NCBI GenBank assembly: GCA_902781325.1
Contig: CACZJD010000002.1
Location: 1-64,000, forward strand
DNA length: 64,000 bases
Source: an uncultured Lachnospiraceae bacterium
GTDB lineage: Bacteria; Bacillota; Clostridia; Lachnospirales; Lachnospiraceae
Reading direction: 5' to 3'
Shown: positions 1 to 9,117 of the stretch, in pieces
Numbering within the stretch: the first letter of the stretch is position 1
How the letters are laid out: each line of letters starts with the position of its first letter
Translations under genes and position numbers: made by a program
Notes under the pieces: generated by a model
The model's input: only the letters and a program-made list of their open reading frames with translations
What the model was told of the DNA's origin: nothing
Databases searched by the model: none

Positions 1-61
1 AAATATCAACCTATGACTTTATAAGTATAGCACGCTCCTGTGAACTTTTCTACCGCGCAGA

Positions 62-92
62 CAAAAAAACAAGCGCCCCGAAGGAGCGCCTG
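62..92 (-). terminator. Intrinsic terminator after the recombinase cluster
   Basis: On the minus strand a ten-pair stem (arms 83-92 and 70-79) with a three-base loop is followed by a seven-base T run (69-63). It sits just past the stop codon of the last recombinase gene and should end that transcript. Positions 1-60 show no gene; the left end of the element probably lies here or just beyond the window. Confidence 0.8.
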
Positions 93-106
93 CGTGATGC
101 TTCTGT

Positions 107-1672
107 TCACATCTGTACTTCCGTTTCAATGCCGCACTTGAACTCAAAGGCAAGATGGTCATCGTAAACCGTGATCCGCTCGACCAGCTGCCGGACCATC
201 GCCTCATCATAATCTGTCAGCCCCGTCACCTGCCCGTCCAGAAATTCTTCGAACTCAGTCAGCCGCTGTCTTAGTCCGGCGCGGCTTGCGTCCTCCATCA
301 GAAGAGTCTGCTTTTCCTCCCGGAGCGCATCAATTTCGTCGGCCAGCGAGTCGAACCCCTGATTGGCGTTGGCTTTCTTCAGCAGCTCCTTCTGCAGGGC
401 TTCCAGCTGCTTATCGATCTCTGTAACCCTCGGGCTGTTGCTCTGTCCGAGCATCCGCTCCATAGCGAGCCGCATGCCGGGCAGGAAGTCTTCCTTCTGC
501 TCGACCAGCTGATTGAAGGCCGTCACGACCGAAGCCTGCAGATCCGCCTCGTAAAGGGTCCGTGAAGGACAGTCGATGCCGGATTTCTTTTTCTCCAGCC
601 TGCTGATGCAGCGCCAGACCGGAATGTGCTCTCCCCTGATGAACCATTGCGATCTTCGGAAAATGTCACCGCAGTGAGCGCAGTACACAAGGTGTGAAAG
701 CGCGTACTTTCCGCTGTAGACCCGCCTCTTTCCGGTGCCGGTATCCAGTCGTGCCCTACGGACCATCTCCTCCTTCACCTGCATGAAGAGATCACGGGGA
801 ATGATGGCTTCGTGGCTGTTTTCCACATAGTATTGCGGCACGATGCCCTTGTTGACCACTCTCTTCTTATTTAAGAAGTCTGTGGTGACTGTCTTCTGTA
901 AGAGCGCATCGCCGATGTACTTCTCATTCGTCAGGATCTTCTTCAGCGTGGAGGCCAGCCAGTAATCGTTGCCTGCTGCCGTCCGGATGCCGTCCGCTGT
1001 GAGGCCCTGCCCGATGGCGTAGTAGCTCTTTCCCTCAAGGTACTCCCGGTAGATCCGTTTCACCACCTCAGCCTCTTCCGGATTGATGACCAGGTTGCCT
1101 TCCTCGTCTTTGTCATAACCGAGGAACCGGTTCGTGCAGACCTGCACCTTGCCTTGCTGGTAGCGGTACTGAAGCCCCAGCCGAACGTTTTGGGAAAGGC
1201 TCTGGCTCTCCTGCTGCGCAAGGGACGCCATGATGGTGAGCAGGACCTCGCCCTTGGCGTCCAGCGTGTTGATCGCCTCCTTCTCAAAGAAGACTGCGAT
1301 GTTCTTTTCCTTTAGCTGCCGGATGTATTTCAGGCAGTCGAGGGTGTTGCGGGCAAATCTCGAAATCGACTTACTTATCACCATATCTACACGGCCTGCC
1401 ATGCAGTCATCGATCAGCCGGTTGAACTCTTCGCGCTTCTTCGTGTTGGTGCCGGAGATGCCGTCGTCCGCGTAGATTCCTGCCAGCTCCCATTCCGGAT
1501 GCTTTGCGATGAGATCTGTGTAATGCTCGATCTGGGCATCGTAGCTTGTCGCCTGCTCATCTGTATCCGTAGAGACGCGGCAGTATGCTGCCACCCGGAT
1601 CTTGGGAGCATTCTCTGTTTTCTTCCTCGCGCCGACCGCAGGCCGGGCAGGGATCATTCTCACTGTTGCCAT
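107..1672 (-). CDS. Large serine recombinase (site-specific integrase type)
   Basis: 521-residue recombinase of the large serine family, which cuts and rejoins DNA at attachment sites through a serine-DNA intermediate. The N-terminal resolvase domain holds the nucleophile in YCRVST (Ser34) and the SRFARNT arginine motif. A recombinase domain follows, then a zinc ribbon (CAHCGD, later Cys residues) and a C-terminal coiled coil. I chose ATG 1672: it has a GAGG ribosome site and lies one base after the stop of the upstream gene, so the two are coupled. It is last in a three-gene recombinase operon. Integrase or excisionase role is inferred from family and its position at the element edge. Confidence 0.93.
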   Translation of the reverse strand: MATVRMIPARPAVGARKKTENAPKIRVAAYCRVSTDTDEQATSYDAQIEHYTDLIAKHPEWELAGIYADDGISGTNTKKREEFNRLIDDCMAGRVDMVISKSISRFARNTLDCLKYIRQLKEKNIAVFFEKEAINTLDAKGEVLLTIMASLAQQESQSLSQNVRLGLQYRYQQGKVQVCTNRFLGYDKDEEGNLVINPEEAEVVKRIYREYLEGKSYYAIGQGLTADGIRTAAGNDYWLASTLKKILTNEKYIGDALLQKTVTTDFLNKKRVVNKGIVPQYYVENSHEAIIPRDLFMQVKEEMVRRARLDTGTGKRRVYSGKYALSHLVYCAHCGDIFRRSQWFIRGEHIPVWRCISRLEKKKSGIDCPSRTLYEADLQASVVTAFNQLVEQKEDFLPGMRLAMERMLGQSNSPRVTEIDKQLEALQKELLKKANANQGFDSLADEIDALREEKQTLLMEDASRAGLRQRLTEFEEFLDGQVTGLTDYDEAMVRQLVERITVYDDHLAFEFKCGIETEVQM

Positions 1673-1673
1673 T

Positions 1674-2096
1674 TCAAACCTCACTTTCAATCAAGCTGTA
1701 TATGTACTCCGCCTGCTGGTAAGGATCACTGAAGATCTGTGCCGCTTGTGCCATCCGGAAGGATGTGGGCGCGGGAACCGGCTCCACGGTTTTCTTCTGC
1801 ATATTGTCCCGGCCCAGCGCTTTTTCCCGGCGCTTACGTTCTTTCTCAAAGGCGTCGAAGGTCTCTCTGTCAATGATGGCCGGGTAGAAGTCGTCACCCA
1901 AAAGGTGCGGATTCTGCAGGAGCCGCCTGACCGAGGCATGCACCATTTTTATCCCAGCTTCCTTCGCTGCGTTTCTCAGGGAAAGTCCGCCAAGGTATCC
2001 GGTGTAGATCTTCCGGATCTGCTCTGCCTGATCCTCGCAGATCACTGCAACGCCGTTTTCGATCCTGTAGCCAAAAGGCGTATGTCCTCTACTCAT
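1674..2096 (-). CDS. Recombinase-domain protein lacking the catalytic domain
   Basis: 140 residues. The centre ([13 protein letters not shown], then [13 protein letters not shown] and a [11 protein letters not shown] helix) matches the recombinase DNA-binding domain of large serine recombinases. No resolvase domain and no nucleophilic serine are present. It overlaps the end of the upstream recombinase by 8 bases and ends one base before the next start, so it is translated with both. It may be a partner that contacts DNA or sets direction for the full-length enzymes; that role is inference. ATG 2096 is preferred over GTG 2102 because of spacing from AAAGGA. Confidence 0.8.
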   Translation of the reverse strand: MSRGHTPFGYRIENGVAVICEDQAEQIRKIYTGYLGGLSLRNAAKEAGIKMVHASVRRLLQNPHLLGDDFYPAIIDRETFDAFEKERKRREKALGRDNMQKKTVEPVPAPTSFRMAQAAQIFSDPYQQAEYIYSLIESEV

Positions 2097-3657
2097 TTTC
2101 ACCAATCCTTTCTGTCAGGCGCAGGCCGCATTTGAGATGGAAAACCACCTCGTTTCGACTCCGCACCTCTGCGTGGTCGAGAAACCGCCCGACCAGTTTC
2201 CCGTCAAAATGAGGGTCCGGCTCGGCGTGTCCCGCGTACCGGATCAAGTCGTTTAGCGCATCCGTTTTATGAAGGCTGCCGCTGATCTCCTTCACCAGCT
2301 GCTCTTTTTCCGCAGTGAGCACATCCGCCTCGGCGGCGAGTGTGTTGCTCTCCTGCGTGAAGAGTGCAGGCTCCAGGTAGCCCCGCGTCATGATGGTGGT
2401 CAGGGTCTGCCGCCGCTCCACGTTCTGTTCCAGTTTCTGGTCGATCTCATTGATCCGTCGCAGATTTTCCTTATGCGTCTCTCCTCGGATACCATCAAGC
2501 AGCGCATCCAATACATCCTTCTTTGCAAAGATGAGCTTATTCATCATGGTCGTGAAGGCACGCTCCAGATCGAACTCCCGGATGGACTTCATGGAGCAGG
2601 CTCCCACGTTTTCCAGATGCTGACTGCAGACCCAAACCGGATACTTAAGGCTCCCTGTTGTGTTGATGTGCCGCTTAAATCTTCTGCCGCACTCTCCGCA
2701 GACAAGCATCTCGGTAAACGGATACTTGTTAGTGACCCGCAGTTCTTCCTTTTTGATGTTCTTCTCCCGCGCCCGCTGCTGCAAGAGTGCTCCTGCAGCC
2801 TCAAAGTCTTCCCGGCTGATGATCGCCTCATGATGATCTTCCATATAGAACTGATCGCGCTCGCCGTGATTGTAGTGCCTGCGAAAGCGGAAATCCGAGT
2901 AGGTCTTCTGGAACAGGCAGTCGCCGATGTACTTTTCGTTGGTAAGCATCCCCCGGATCGTGGTGCCCGTCCAGTTTCCGTTTCTCTGTGTGGGTACCTG
3001 TTTTTCGTTGAGCTCCCGCGCAATCGCTCCGCTTGATTTTCCGCTCAGCGCCTGCTCGTAGACCCAGCGGACCCAGCTGGCTTCTTCCTCGTTAATGACC
3101 ATCTCTCCGTCCTTCGAATCGAAGCCGTAAGGAGGACTGGCGATCTTAAACGTCCCGTTCTCGAACCGGTGCCGGATTCCCCACTTGTTGTTCTCCGAAA
3201 TGGATAAGGACTCGCTTTCCGCAAGGCTGCTCATGATCGAGAGCAGAAGCTCCGACTCCATCGATCCGGTGTCGAGGTTCTCTTTCTCAAAGTAGATCGT
3301 CACCCCGAGGCCGAGCAGCTTTCTGGTCAGCTCCAAGCAGTCCGTGGTATTGCGGGCAAATCTCGATAATGACTTAACTAAGACCCGGTCTATTTTTCCA
3401 GCTTCACAATCTGCGATCATCCGCTGCAACGCGGGCCGCTTCTCCTTACTGGTCCCGCTGATGCCCTCGTCGTAATAAAGCCCTGCGAACACCCAGTCCG
3501 GGTTTGCGTTTATGAGCTCTTCATAATGGCTTTTCTGTGTTTCCAGACTGACAAGCTGGGCATCCGCTTCGGTGGAGACCCTGCAGTAGGCAGCGACTTT
3601 CGTTTTTGTCATCACGGGCTGCGCCGCCGTGGGCTCAATTCTCGTTATCTTTTTCAT
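2089..3657 (-). CDS. Large serine recombinase, second copy
   Basis: 522 residues with the same architecture as the recombinase at 107-1672 but clearly diverged. Resolvase domain with Ser28 in YCRVST, SLSRFARNTTD arginine motif, recombinase domain around residues 150-290, zinc ribbon starting CGECGRRF, and a coiled C-terminus. ATG 3657 follows AGGAGG. It heads the three-gene recombinase operon. Two full-length recombinases may act as a pair or one may be the active integrase; sequence alone does not say which. Confidence 0.93.
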   Translation of the reverse strand: MKKITRIEPTAAQPVMTKTKVAAYCRVSTEADAQLVSLETQKSHYEELINANPDWVFAGLYYDEGISGTSKEKRPALQRMIADCEAGKIDRVLVKSLSRFARNTTDCLELTRKLLGLGVTIYFEKENLDTGSMESELLLSIMSSLAESESLSISENNKWGIRHRFENGTFKIASPPYGFDSKDGEMVINEEEASWVRWVYEQALSGKSSGAIARELNEKQVPTQRNGNWTGTTIRGMLTNEKYIGDCLFQKTYSDFRFRRHYNHGERDQFYMEDHHEAIISREDFEAAGALLQQRAREKNIKKEELRVTNKYPFTEMLVCGECGRRFKRHINTTGSLKYPVWVCSQHLENVGACSMKSIREFDLERAFTTMMNKLIFAKKDVLDALLDGIRGETHKENLRRINEIDQKLEQNVERRQTLTTIMTRGYLEPALFTQESNTLAAEADVLTAEKEQLVKEISGSLHKTDALNDLIRYAGHAEPDPHFDGKLVGRFLDHAEVRSRNEVVFHLKCGLRLTERIGENE

Positions 3658-3719
3658 GGTCTCGCCTCCTGATCGTAGTCCAATGTTGCGATACTATCCG
3701 ACACATATCAACTCAATTC

Positions 3720-3935
3720 TCATAAGAGCTCCGCCAAAATTGGCACAAATATCTTCCGGATTTCGACCAGGAGTTTGTCGTATTCATCAGGGGTGATGAG
3801 CCCTTTTTCCAGCATCTTTTTTGACAGCCCCTCGGCCCGGTGATAGTTGATCTCGTCGTATAACTGCTTCTCAGAAAGCTGATGCGCCTTGGGCACAGCA
3901 GGTTCAGCAGGGGTTGTGATTTTTGTAACTTGCAT
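3720..3935 (-). CDS. Small SHOCT-like protein
   Basis: 71 residues. The C-terminal half (KKMLEKGLITPDEYDKLL) fits the SHOCT motif, a short helical segment usually at the end of other proteins and thought to mediate oligomer contacts. The N-terminus is Pro/Ala rich. It lies 62 bases upstream of the first recombinase and behind a copy of the promoter-like repeat at 3979-4012, so it is probably co-transcribed with the recombinases. A role in controlling integration or excision is inference from position. Confidence 0.7.
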   Translation of the reverse strand: MQVTKITTPAEPAVPKAHQLSEKQLYDEINYHRAEGLSKKMLEKGLITPDEYDKLLVEIRKIFVPILAELL

Positions 3936-3978
3936 TTTCTCGTTCTCCCTTCTGAGGGAACTTATCCATCCCTCTGCC

Positions 3979-4012
3979 TTCCCATGCCTGCTTAGGGCTG
4001 ATTTTTATAACG
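3979..4012 (-). promoter_or_regulatory. Promoter-like repeat, copy A (ahead of SHOCT-recombinase operon)
   Basis: Read on the minus strand: CGTTATAAAAATC, then a short inverted repeat around CTAAGCAGGCATGGGA. Three further copies lie at 40728-40761, 40831-40862 and 40912-40946. Each points toward the gene it precedes. The TTATAA block looks like a -10 box, and the following bases would form a small hairpin at the transcript start. Confidence 0.65.
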
Positions 4013-4029
4013 TCTGGGAGAACTTTTGA

Positions 4030-4067
4030 ACATAAAAAGAAAAAGCTCGCAGCGAACTGCGAGCTTT
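4030..4067 (-). terminator. Intrinsic terminator after the PH/SHOCT membrane gene
   Basis: Perfect 11-pair stem (AAAGCTCGCAG and its complement) with a four-base loop. On the minus strand it runs into TTTTTCTTTTT, so it ends transcription from the two genes at 4092-5031. Confidence 0.85.
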
Positions 4068-4091
4068 ACATTTTATGCTTGATGAATAATA

Positions 4092-4724
4092 TCATAGCTC
4101 TAATAATTGCTTTTTCTTTGCATCAAATTCATCTTGTGTGATAATACCCTCTTTCAGTAATTCGTTGTATTTTTTTAATTCAGCCGCAATATCTTTGTCA
4201 GCAACTGTTTCTTTCTCAACGATAATTGTACTCTTCCCAGCATTTTGGCGATCGATAAGTAATTTGCTGATTTCTTTATGTACATCTTCATAGTTTTCAA
4301 TACAGGAAAACTTAATTGATCCTGAAGATGTTGCAACTGCAATGCTATTAAACATTGCGGTTGAAACAGCCGAAATTGAGTCAAAAGGTAGATCAACTCG
4401 CTTTCCCCATGTCGCAGTACCATATACTCGTTTATCAGTAACAGTGATAGATACCTTAGAGACCGCAATGTAAAAAATAACACCAATAACCATTAACAGC
4501 AATCCCAGATATAGAATAACTGTAATTACAGAATTTGTGGATGATGTAAAGAACAGTAAATCTCCAAAAGGTTTCTTGTTTCCACTATACGAACTAATCT
4601 TAGCGCCACCAAAATTAACTGAATATAGTAAAAACCCCAAAATGAATAAGCAGCCCCCTATGATTAAGGGTATTATGGCAGTCTTTTTTGACATTTTTCC
4701 TACTATCACTGTTTTTTCGTCCAT
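4092..4724 (-). CDS. Membrane protein with PH-like and SHOCT domains
   Basis: 210 residues. Two hydrophobic segments (about 15-38 and 59-88) predict two membrane passes. A bacterial PH-like domain follows (about 90-160, beginning ITVTDKRVYG), and the last 30 residues are a SHOCT segment (YNELLKEGIITQDEFDAKK). ATG 4724 follows AAAGGAGG. It shares a two-gene unit with the 95-residue protein upstream, bounded by terminators on both sides and set apart from the late genes. Probably a lysogen-expressed membrane factor; function not known. Confidence 0.75.
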   Translation of the reverse strand: MDEKTVIVGKMSKKTAIIPLIIGGCLFILGFLLYSVNFGGAKISSYSGNKKPFGDLLFFTSSTNSVITVILYLGLLLMVIGVIFYIAVSKVSITVTDKRVYGTATWGKRVDLPFDSISAVSTAMFNSIAVATSSGSIKFSCIENYEDVHKEISKLLIDRQNAGKSTIIVEKETVADKDIAAELKKYNELLKEGIITQDEFDAKKKQLLEL

Positions 4725-4743
4725 GACAAGCTCCTCCTTTACT

Positions 4744-5031
4744 TCATTCTGAACTGGCTATTTGATCTATTCTGTCGAAATTGAAGACTCCATTTAATGC
4801 TTTATTCATGAATGAACCTTCATATAGACACTTATTGCTTTTGAGGTCTGTAATAAACTCTTCTCGTTCGTCTCGGCCTCTTAGTGTATCGATAATAATG
4901 GTAGCTTCCAGCCTGTCTGATGAGATTGCTTTCATTCCATTAATTGACTTTGCATCAAGGTATTTTTGAAGACCATTACGAAGCTCAATGTATGCTCCTT
5001 TCTTTTTTTTAAAGTCCACCTTTTCCTCCAT
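4744..5031 (-). CDS. Hypothetical protein, 95 residues
   Basis: Unrecognised. Charged N-terminus (VDFKKKKGAYIELRNGLQKYL), a beta-rich middle (ATIIIDTLRGRDEREEF) and no membrane segment or signal peptide. It lacks a clear ribosome site: the bases before ATG 5031 are T and A rich. It is first in a two-gene unit with the PH/SHOCT membrane protein and has a TTGACA box upstream at 5191-5196. The pairing suggests a joint role at the membrane, which is inference. Confidence 0.6.
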   Translation of the reverse strand: MEEKVDFKKKKGAYIELRNGLQKYLDAKSINGMKAISSDRLEATIIIDTLRGRDEREEFITDLKSNKCLYEGSFMNKALNGVFNFDRIDQIASSE

Positions 5032-5167
5032 TTAAAAACCGTATACTCTTCGAAGCTATAAACACATTATCAATAGTCTGACTTTACTAATTATCTGTTA
5101 TTTTCTGAAAAAATTGGTGGGCTCACAGCCCACAAATGTAAGCATACATAATGCACAAATACCCAAA

Positions 5168-5196
5168 TAAAATTATATATATATATATATTGTCAA
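5168..5196 (-). promoter_or_regulatory. Sigma-A-like promoter with (TA)n spacer
   Basis: A perfect TTGACA (5196-5191, minus strand) is followed by an uninterrupted TA repeat containing several -10-like hexamers. It lies between the lysin terminator and the 95-residue gene, so it would express the two-gene unit at 4092-5031 independently of the late operon. Confidence 0.6.
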
Positions 5197-5202
5197 CAAA
5201 AG

Positions 5203-5247
5203 AAAAGCCTGTGAGCCGTATCTCTCCGATACAACCCTCAGGCTTTT
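5203..5247 (-). terminator. Terminator at the end of the late/lysis operon
   Basis: Long hairpin with AAAAGCCTG outer arms (5203-5211 and the complement at 5239-5247) and a second inner pairing around GTATC/GATAC. The minus-strand side runs into TTTTCTTTTG. It closes the right-to-left late transcript just after the lysin gene. Confidence 0.8.
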
Positions 5248-5253
5248 CACTAC

Positions 5254-7830
5254 TCAAATCTTCTCCGTCTTGCTGAGCTGAATCCATCCGGCTCCGCTCT
5301 TAAGCCTTCCCCAGTCACCCTTCACCTCAACAATCGTAAAGATCCCGGCGGGACACTTCCTTTCAGCTTTACCGTGGCTTGTCCCCGGCCCTTTCCGTAT
5401 ATCCATCACCTTCGTCACTCGGACGAGATACGGATCTTTTACTCCGGATGCCCTGTAGACCTCCTTCCCGTTCCAGTCAAACACTCCATAGGCGCTACCA
5501 GCTTTATCTGCTGCTGCCTTCGCATTGGCAAGAATGCTGTAAGCGCCGATCTGGGAGTTCACGTTGGACCAGCTCTTCCTGACGCGGTAGAGCTGTGCAG
5601 GCTTTCCATCGTAAGGCACATCGAACGTCCAGGTGCTTCCGCCCTGCCTCACGGTAAGCTTTCCGCCGGAAGCTGTCATAATGATATCCTTGTTTTGCAT
5701 CAGGACCTTTACGCCCTGCTCGATCAGGCGCCTTGCTCCATACGCCGTAAAGTCCGTTGTACCGGGACCCTTTGACTCGATGTTGGTCTCAAAGGCGATT
5801 ACGCAGCCGGCATTTCTTGCTGCCTGAGCATTGCTCTTCGAGCAGCTGTTTCCGTGATGGGGAACCTTCAGGACATAGACCTTGTCACCAAAGTACGCGA
5901 TCGCTTCCTTCAGATCTGTAGGGCCGTCACCAGTAGTGAGGAATCTGAGCTTCGAGAAATAGCAGCATAAGGACCCGTCATTGGTGAAAGCATAGGCGTT
6001 ACCGTCATCCAAGTCCGTGAAGTGTGTCGGCTGCTTCCTCCACACCTTGAACTCGATATCACCAAGAACCACATATCTTCCCGTATCCAGATAGTCGATC
6101 GTGGCACCTCTCCCCTTTGCCTGGTTGATGCAGGCGTTCAGGTTGTCATAGTCTTCCTTGACGGATCTTCCATTGGCGCTGCTTCCGATGCCATGTTTGA
6201 TGCTGTCCGGGTCATAACAGAAAAAGGTCTTGATACTGAAAAAGCTGTCCGCCATGATCATCCGGAGTCCTTTGTAGTGGTCGTAATGAGGATGGGACAG
6301 CATTAGGTGCAGTTCCTTATAATTATGTTTCTTCAGGTAGCTGATCAACGACGTAGTAGGTGCTCCGCCGTCAAAGCCATCGATGACGAGCGTCTGGCCG
6401 GATTCGCTGTGAATCACCATGCCGTCACCATGCCGCTCATCGCTCCTGCTTGTCGTAAAGCCCGGCACATAGATCGTGATCGCCATAGCGGCGGTATCCG
6501 GCTTCTCTTCCTTCTTTGCAGGAGTATCCATCACATCGTACTGCGTGAGTTTCCACTCTCCAATGATGCTGCAGAGCTTATCCACATATGTGGGGCTGGT
6601 GGCGTATCCGCCATCCTTGATGATCTGCGCTGCTTTCCGGTGATCCGCGCAGCCTTTCAGCCCTTCATACCGGATGGCGCTGCCCTTTCTGGCGCCAAGA
6701 AGATAGGCAGAGTGATCGCTAACAGAATCCTGCCAGGACTTATAGGCCCTGAAATCCGCCCGCACCGTCGCAGGGCCGGAGGAATAAACTTCCTTTGTCT
6801 CCTTGCTGTAGACGCTCTTTCCGTCCCAGGTGGATCCTGTCCAGGTGTTTCCGGAAAGCGACTTCTTCATACCGAAGAGGTTGTTGGCATTGACGGCCAG
6901 CTCACTTCGCCCCCATCCGGATTCAAGGATTGCCTGCGCCAGCGTGATAGATGCCAGGATACCATGTGCCTTCTGGTCTGCCTGTGCTAATGGGGCTACC
7001 TTCTCAATGAAGGCTTCTGTATAAGGCTTAGTATCCGTTTTCCCTCTGCTCTGATACTGCGCAGTCAGAGCCGATTTTGACTTAGGGCCGTAGATACCAT
7101 CCACAGAGAGTCCTGCTGCCCTCTGGAATGCCTCGACTGCCTTCAGCGTATCATTACCAAAAATGCCGTCTGCTCCGCAGCTGCCGCAGGAGTATCCGCA
7201 GGCGATCAGCATCTTCTGCATCTCCTCAACGGCGCTGCCCTGGTCATCCTTGCCAAGCATGACCTCTGTTTCAACAGGTACAGCCGTACCGCCAAGCTCC
7301 GCTGTGACCTTATTTGCCAGATCACCCAGCCTTGAATAGAGCCAATCGCCTGGACAGCTCTTATTGGCGAACCAGCGGTGGACCGTGATGACCATCTCGT
7401 CGGATGCCGGAGAATAGTTCAGGGTCTTGTTCTTGTCCCCGAACCAGAGCAATTTCTTCTTCCCGTTCCGCCTGCAGATATCTGCGCAGAGCTTGATGAG
7501 CGTCTGGTATACCACATCATTCATCCGGTAAGGACTGGATGTGTCAGATGCGCATTCGATCGTCACTGCTCTCTGGTCATTAGCACTACTCGAGGTGCAC
7601 CAGGAGCGGTTCTTCTCCTCCACGTAAAGTCCGACGCGTCCGTCCTTGTCGATGCCGTAATTGCTGGACGCCTGATAGGAGGCGCGTGCAAAGAGGTTAC
7701 CCAGGCTCTCGGCAGTCACCTGCCCCACCACGCAGTGGGGCGAGATCCTGTCGATGCTGTGAGTCCTCTGCCCGGAATGGTTAGGACTCAGTTTTGTATG
7801 AACCACCATCTTACTGTTCGTATAAGCCAT
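5254..7830 (-). CDS. Multidomain phage lysin: amidase, PG-binding, glucosaminidase and metallo-beta-lactamase domains
   Basis: 858 residues, far longer than a usual endolysin. Domains in order: N-acetylmuramoyl-L-alanine amidase (about 1-175); peptidoglycan-binding repeat (about 190-265, with GIFGNDTLKAVEAFQ and VDGIYGPKS); glucosaminidase (about 275-430, catalytic Glu in LESGWGRSE); a ComEC-like metallo-beta-lactamase fold (about 455-730) with the complete HPHYDH metal motif at 513-518, a TTGDG aspartate and PHHG at 657-660; a SPOR-like segment; a C-terminal SH3-like domain. The first three cut the cell wall at lysis. The metallo-hydrolase domain has no obvious lysis role. ATG 7830 overlaps the holin stop and is preferred to GTG 7833. 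Confidence 0.9.
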   Translation of the reverse strand: MAYTNSKMVVHTKLSPNHSGQRTHSIDRISPHCVVGQVTAESLGNLFARASYQASSNYGIDKDGRVGLYVEEKNRSWCTSSSANDQRAVTIECASDTSSPYRMNDVVYQTLIKLCADICRRNGKKKLLWFGDKNKTLNYSPASDEMVITVHRWFANKSCPGDWLYSRLGDLANKVTAELGGTAVPVETEVMLGKDDQGSAVEEMQKMLIACGYSCGSCGADGIFGNDTLKAVEAFQRAAGLSVDGIYGPKSKSALTAQYQSRGKTDTKPYTEAFIEKVAPLAQADQKAHGILASITLAQAILESGWGRSELAVNANNLFGMKKSLSGNTWTGSTWDGKSVYSKETKEVYSSGPATVRADFRAYKSWQDSVSDHSAYLLGARKGSAIRYEGLKGCADHRKAAQIIKDGGYATSPTYVDKLCSIIGEWKLTQYDVMDTPAKKEEKPDTAAMAITIYVPGFTTSRSDERHGDGMVIHSESGQTLVIDGFDGGAPTTSLISYLKKHNYKELHLMLSHPHYDHYKGLRMIMADSFFSIKTFFCYDPDSIKHGIGSSANGRSVKEDYDNLNACINQAKGRGATIDYLDTGRYVVLGDIEFKVWRKQPTHFTDLDDGNAYAFTNDGSLCCYFSKLRFLTTGDGPTDLKEAIAYFGDKVYVLKVPHHGNSCSKSNAQAARNAGCVIAFETNIESKGPGTTDFTAYGARRLIEQGVKVLMQNKDIIMTASGGKLTVRQGGSTWTFDVPYDGKPAQLYRVRKSWSNVNSQIGAYSILANAKAAADKAGSAYGVFDWNGKEVYRASGVKDPYLVRVTKVMDIRKGPGTSHGKAERKCPAGIFTIVEVKGDWGRLKSGAGWIQLSKTEKI

Positions 7831-8249
7831 CACTCTTCCTCCTTTTCCTTCTCAGCCCTGTCGTGGAGCTGCTCCAGTACATCCTTGAGCTTTTCCGGGA
7901 CAGGCAGCCCCAGATGCGCCGCGTTCTCCAGAAGGCTCACGCCCTCATTGGAGAGATAAAAGAAAATGACCGCCGTCCGGAGCACGCTCCCGGTGGCGAT
8001 CACATTGATGTCAAGCACGTGGGCAATGCCCACCAGCATGAATATAATTACTTTTCTGCAGATCCCTTTGAATCCGATCTCACTGGACAGCTTCTTGTCG
8101 GCGATGGCACACATGACTCCGGTGATATAATCCGTAACGGCGAACACCACCAGGGCTATGAGAAGCCCGTCGCATCCTCCAAGAAAGTAACCGAGCCAGC
8201 CGCCAACAGCTGCAAAAGTGATCTGTATCATGTTCCAGAACTCCTTCAT
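7830..8249 (-). CDS. Phage holin (toxin secretion/phage lysis family)
   Basis: 139 residues. Three hydrophobic segments in the first 100 residues (around FAAVGGWLGYFLGG, LLIALVVFAVTDYITGV and IIFMLVGIAHVLDINV) and a charged C-terminal tail (EQLHDRAEKEKEEE) fit the Holin_4 family, which forms membrane holes that release lysin. The start is ATG 8249, with GAGGAGGG nine bases upstream; the longer in-frame extension to 8324 lacks a ribosome site. The stop overlaps the lysin start, the usual holin-lysin coupling. Confidence 0.9.
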   Translation of the reverse strand: MKEFWNMIQITFAAVGGWLGYFLGGCDGLLIALVVFAVTDYITGVMCAIADKKLSSEIGFKGICRKVIIFMLVGIAHVLDINVIATGSVLRTAVIFFYLSNEGVSLLENAAHLGLPVPEKLKDVLEQLHDRAEKEKEEE

Positions 8250-8262
8250 AATTGTTCCCTCC

Positions 8263-9117
8263 TCATCTGTAGTAGACCCAGGTCGTGCAGTTGGCCAGAA
8301 CGTTGTTTTTTCCGTTGTAAGCATTGTTAAGCTTTATATAGGTGCGTCCCTGATACTTATAGGCCAGCCAGACTACATCGCCGTCAAAAGCAGTCCCCCA
8401 CCTTGTTGCAAACTGTGAATACGTCCCGTCACGGTCGATAAATACATCCGGAATTACCTTCGACAGATAAATAGGAGAACTGCCGCTCATTGTCAGCTTC
8501 GTGACTACACCGATCTCATGGATAGATGCTACCGGCATCGTCATCAGATTGGATCCTGTCGATGATGCCGCAAATTTCCATGACAGCAGACCATCAACAA
8601 TATCCGCCAGAGCCTCATGGCTCTGATAGACTGCCTCCAGAGATGGCATAATAAAAAACAGCGGCACGATGTCGTCGATCGTAAATCCGCTGAAATGCAC
8701 TCTGTATAGTGGAAAGTCTACCGTCTCCCCGTTTACTATCTCCCCTGTGTTGTAAGACGGTACCGTCGGAGTTCCCTCCGAAGGTGTCCCCGTGATCGTC
8801 ACAAGGCTCACATCCTCCACGCCTGTTGCCGCGTCTTTTGTGTACCTTGCGACCAGGAGGTCATTCCGATACATGCCGCTGCTTCCCGGCTGCATCACGA
8901 TATTTTCCTCTTCGCCAAGATCTATCCTGAAATGACAGCCCTGCATGATCCCATCCCCGTCGCTGACCGTGATCGTGTTGGTATCTGTAAGCTGTGCTTC
9001 AAACTCGTTCCCCGTTCCCAGGACGTACATCTGCCTTCCAAACACCCCCTGGTAGAAGCTCTGATGGTCCTGACTGGTGATATGGGGCTCTCCCCTGTAA
9101 CCTGTTACGATCTTCAC
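8263..9117 (-). CDS. Phage tail/baseplate protein
   Basis: 284 residues. N-terminus ITSQDHQSFYQGVFG with beta-rich repeats resembles the N-terminal part of baseplate or receptor-binding proteins of Firmicutes siphoviruses. The C-terminal 100 residues (from about FAASSTGSNLMTMPV) form a separate block that could contact the host. It overlaps the upstream gene by 4 bases and sits last among tail genes, just ahead of the holin, which is the usual place for host-recognition parts. The exact role is inferred. Confidence 0.65.
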   Translation of the reverse strand: MKIVTGYRGEPHITSQDHQSFYQGVFGRQMYVLGTGNEFEAQLTDTNTITVSDGDGIMQGCHFRIDLGEEENIVMQPGSSGMYRNDLLVARYTKDAATGVEDVSLVTITGTPSEGTPTVPSYNTGEIVNGETVDFPLYRVHFSGFTIDDIVPLFFIMPSLEAVYQSHEALADIVDGLLSWKFAASSTGSNLMTMPVASIHEIGVVTKLTMSGSSPIYLSKVIPDVFIDRDGTYSQFATRWGTAFDGDVVWLAYKYQGRTYIKLNNAYNGKNNVLANCTTWVYYR

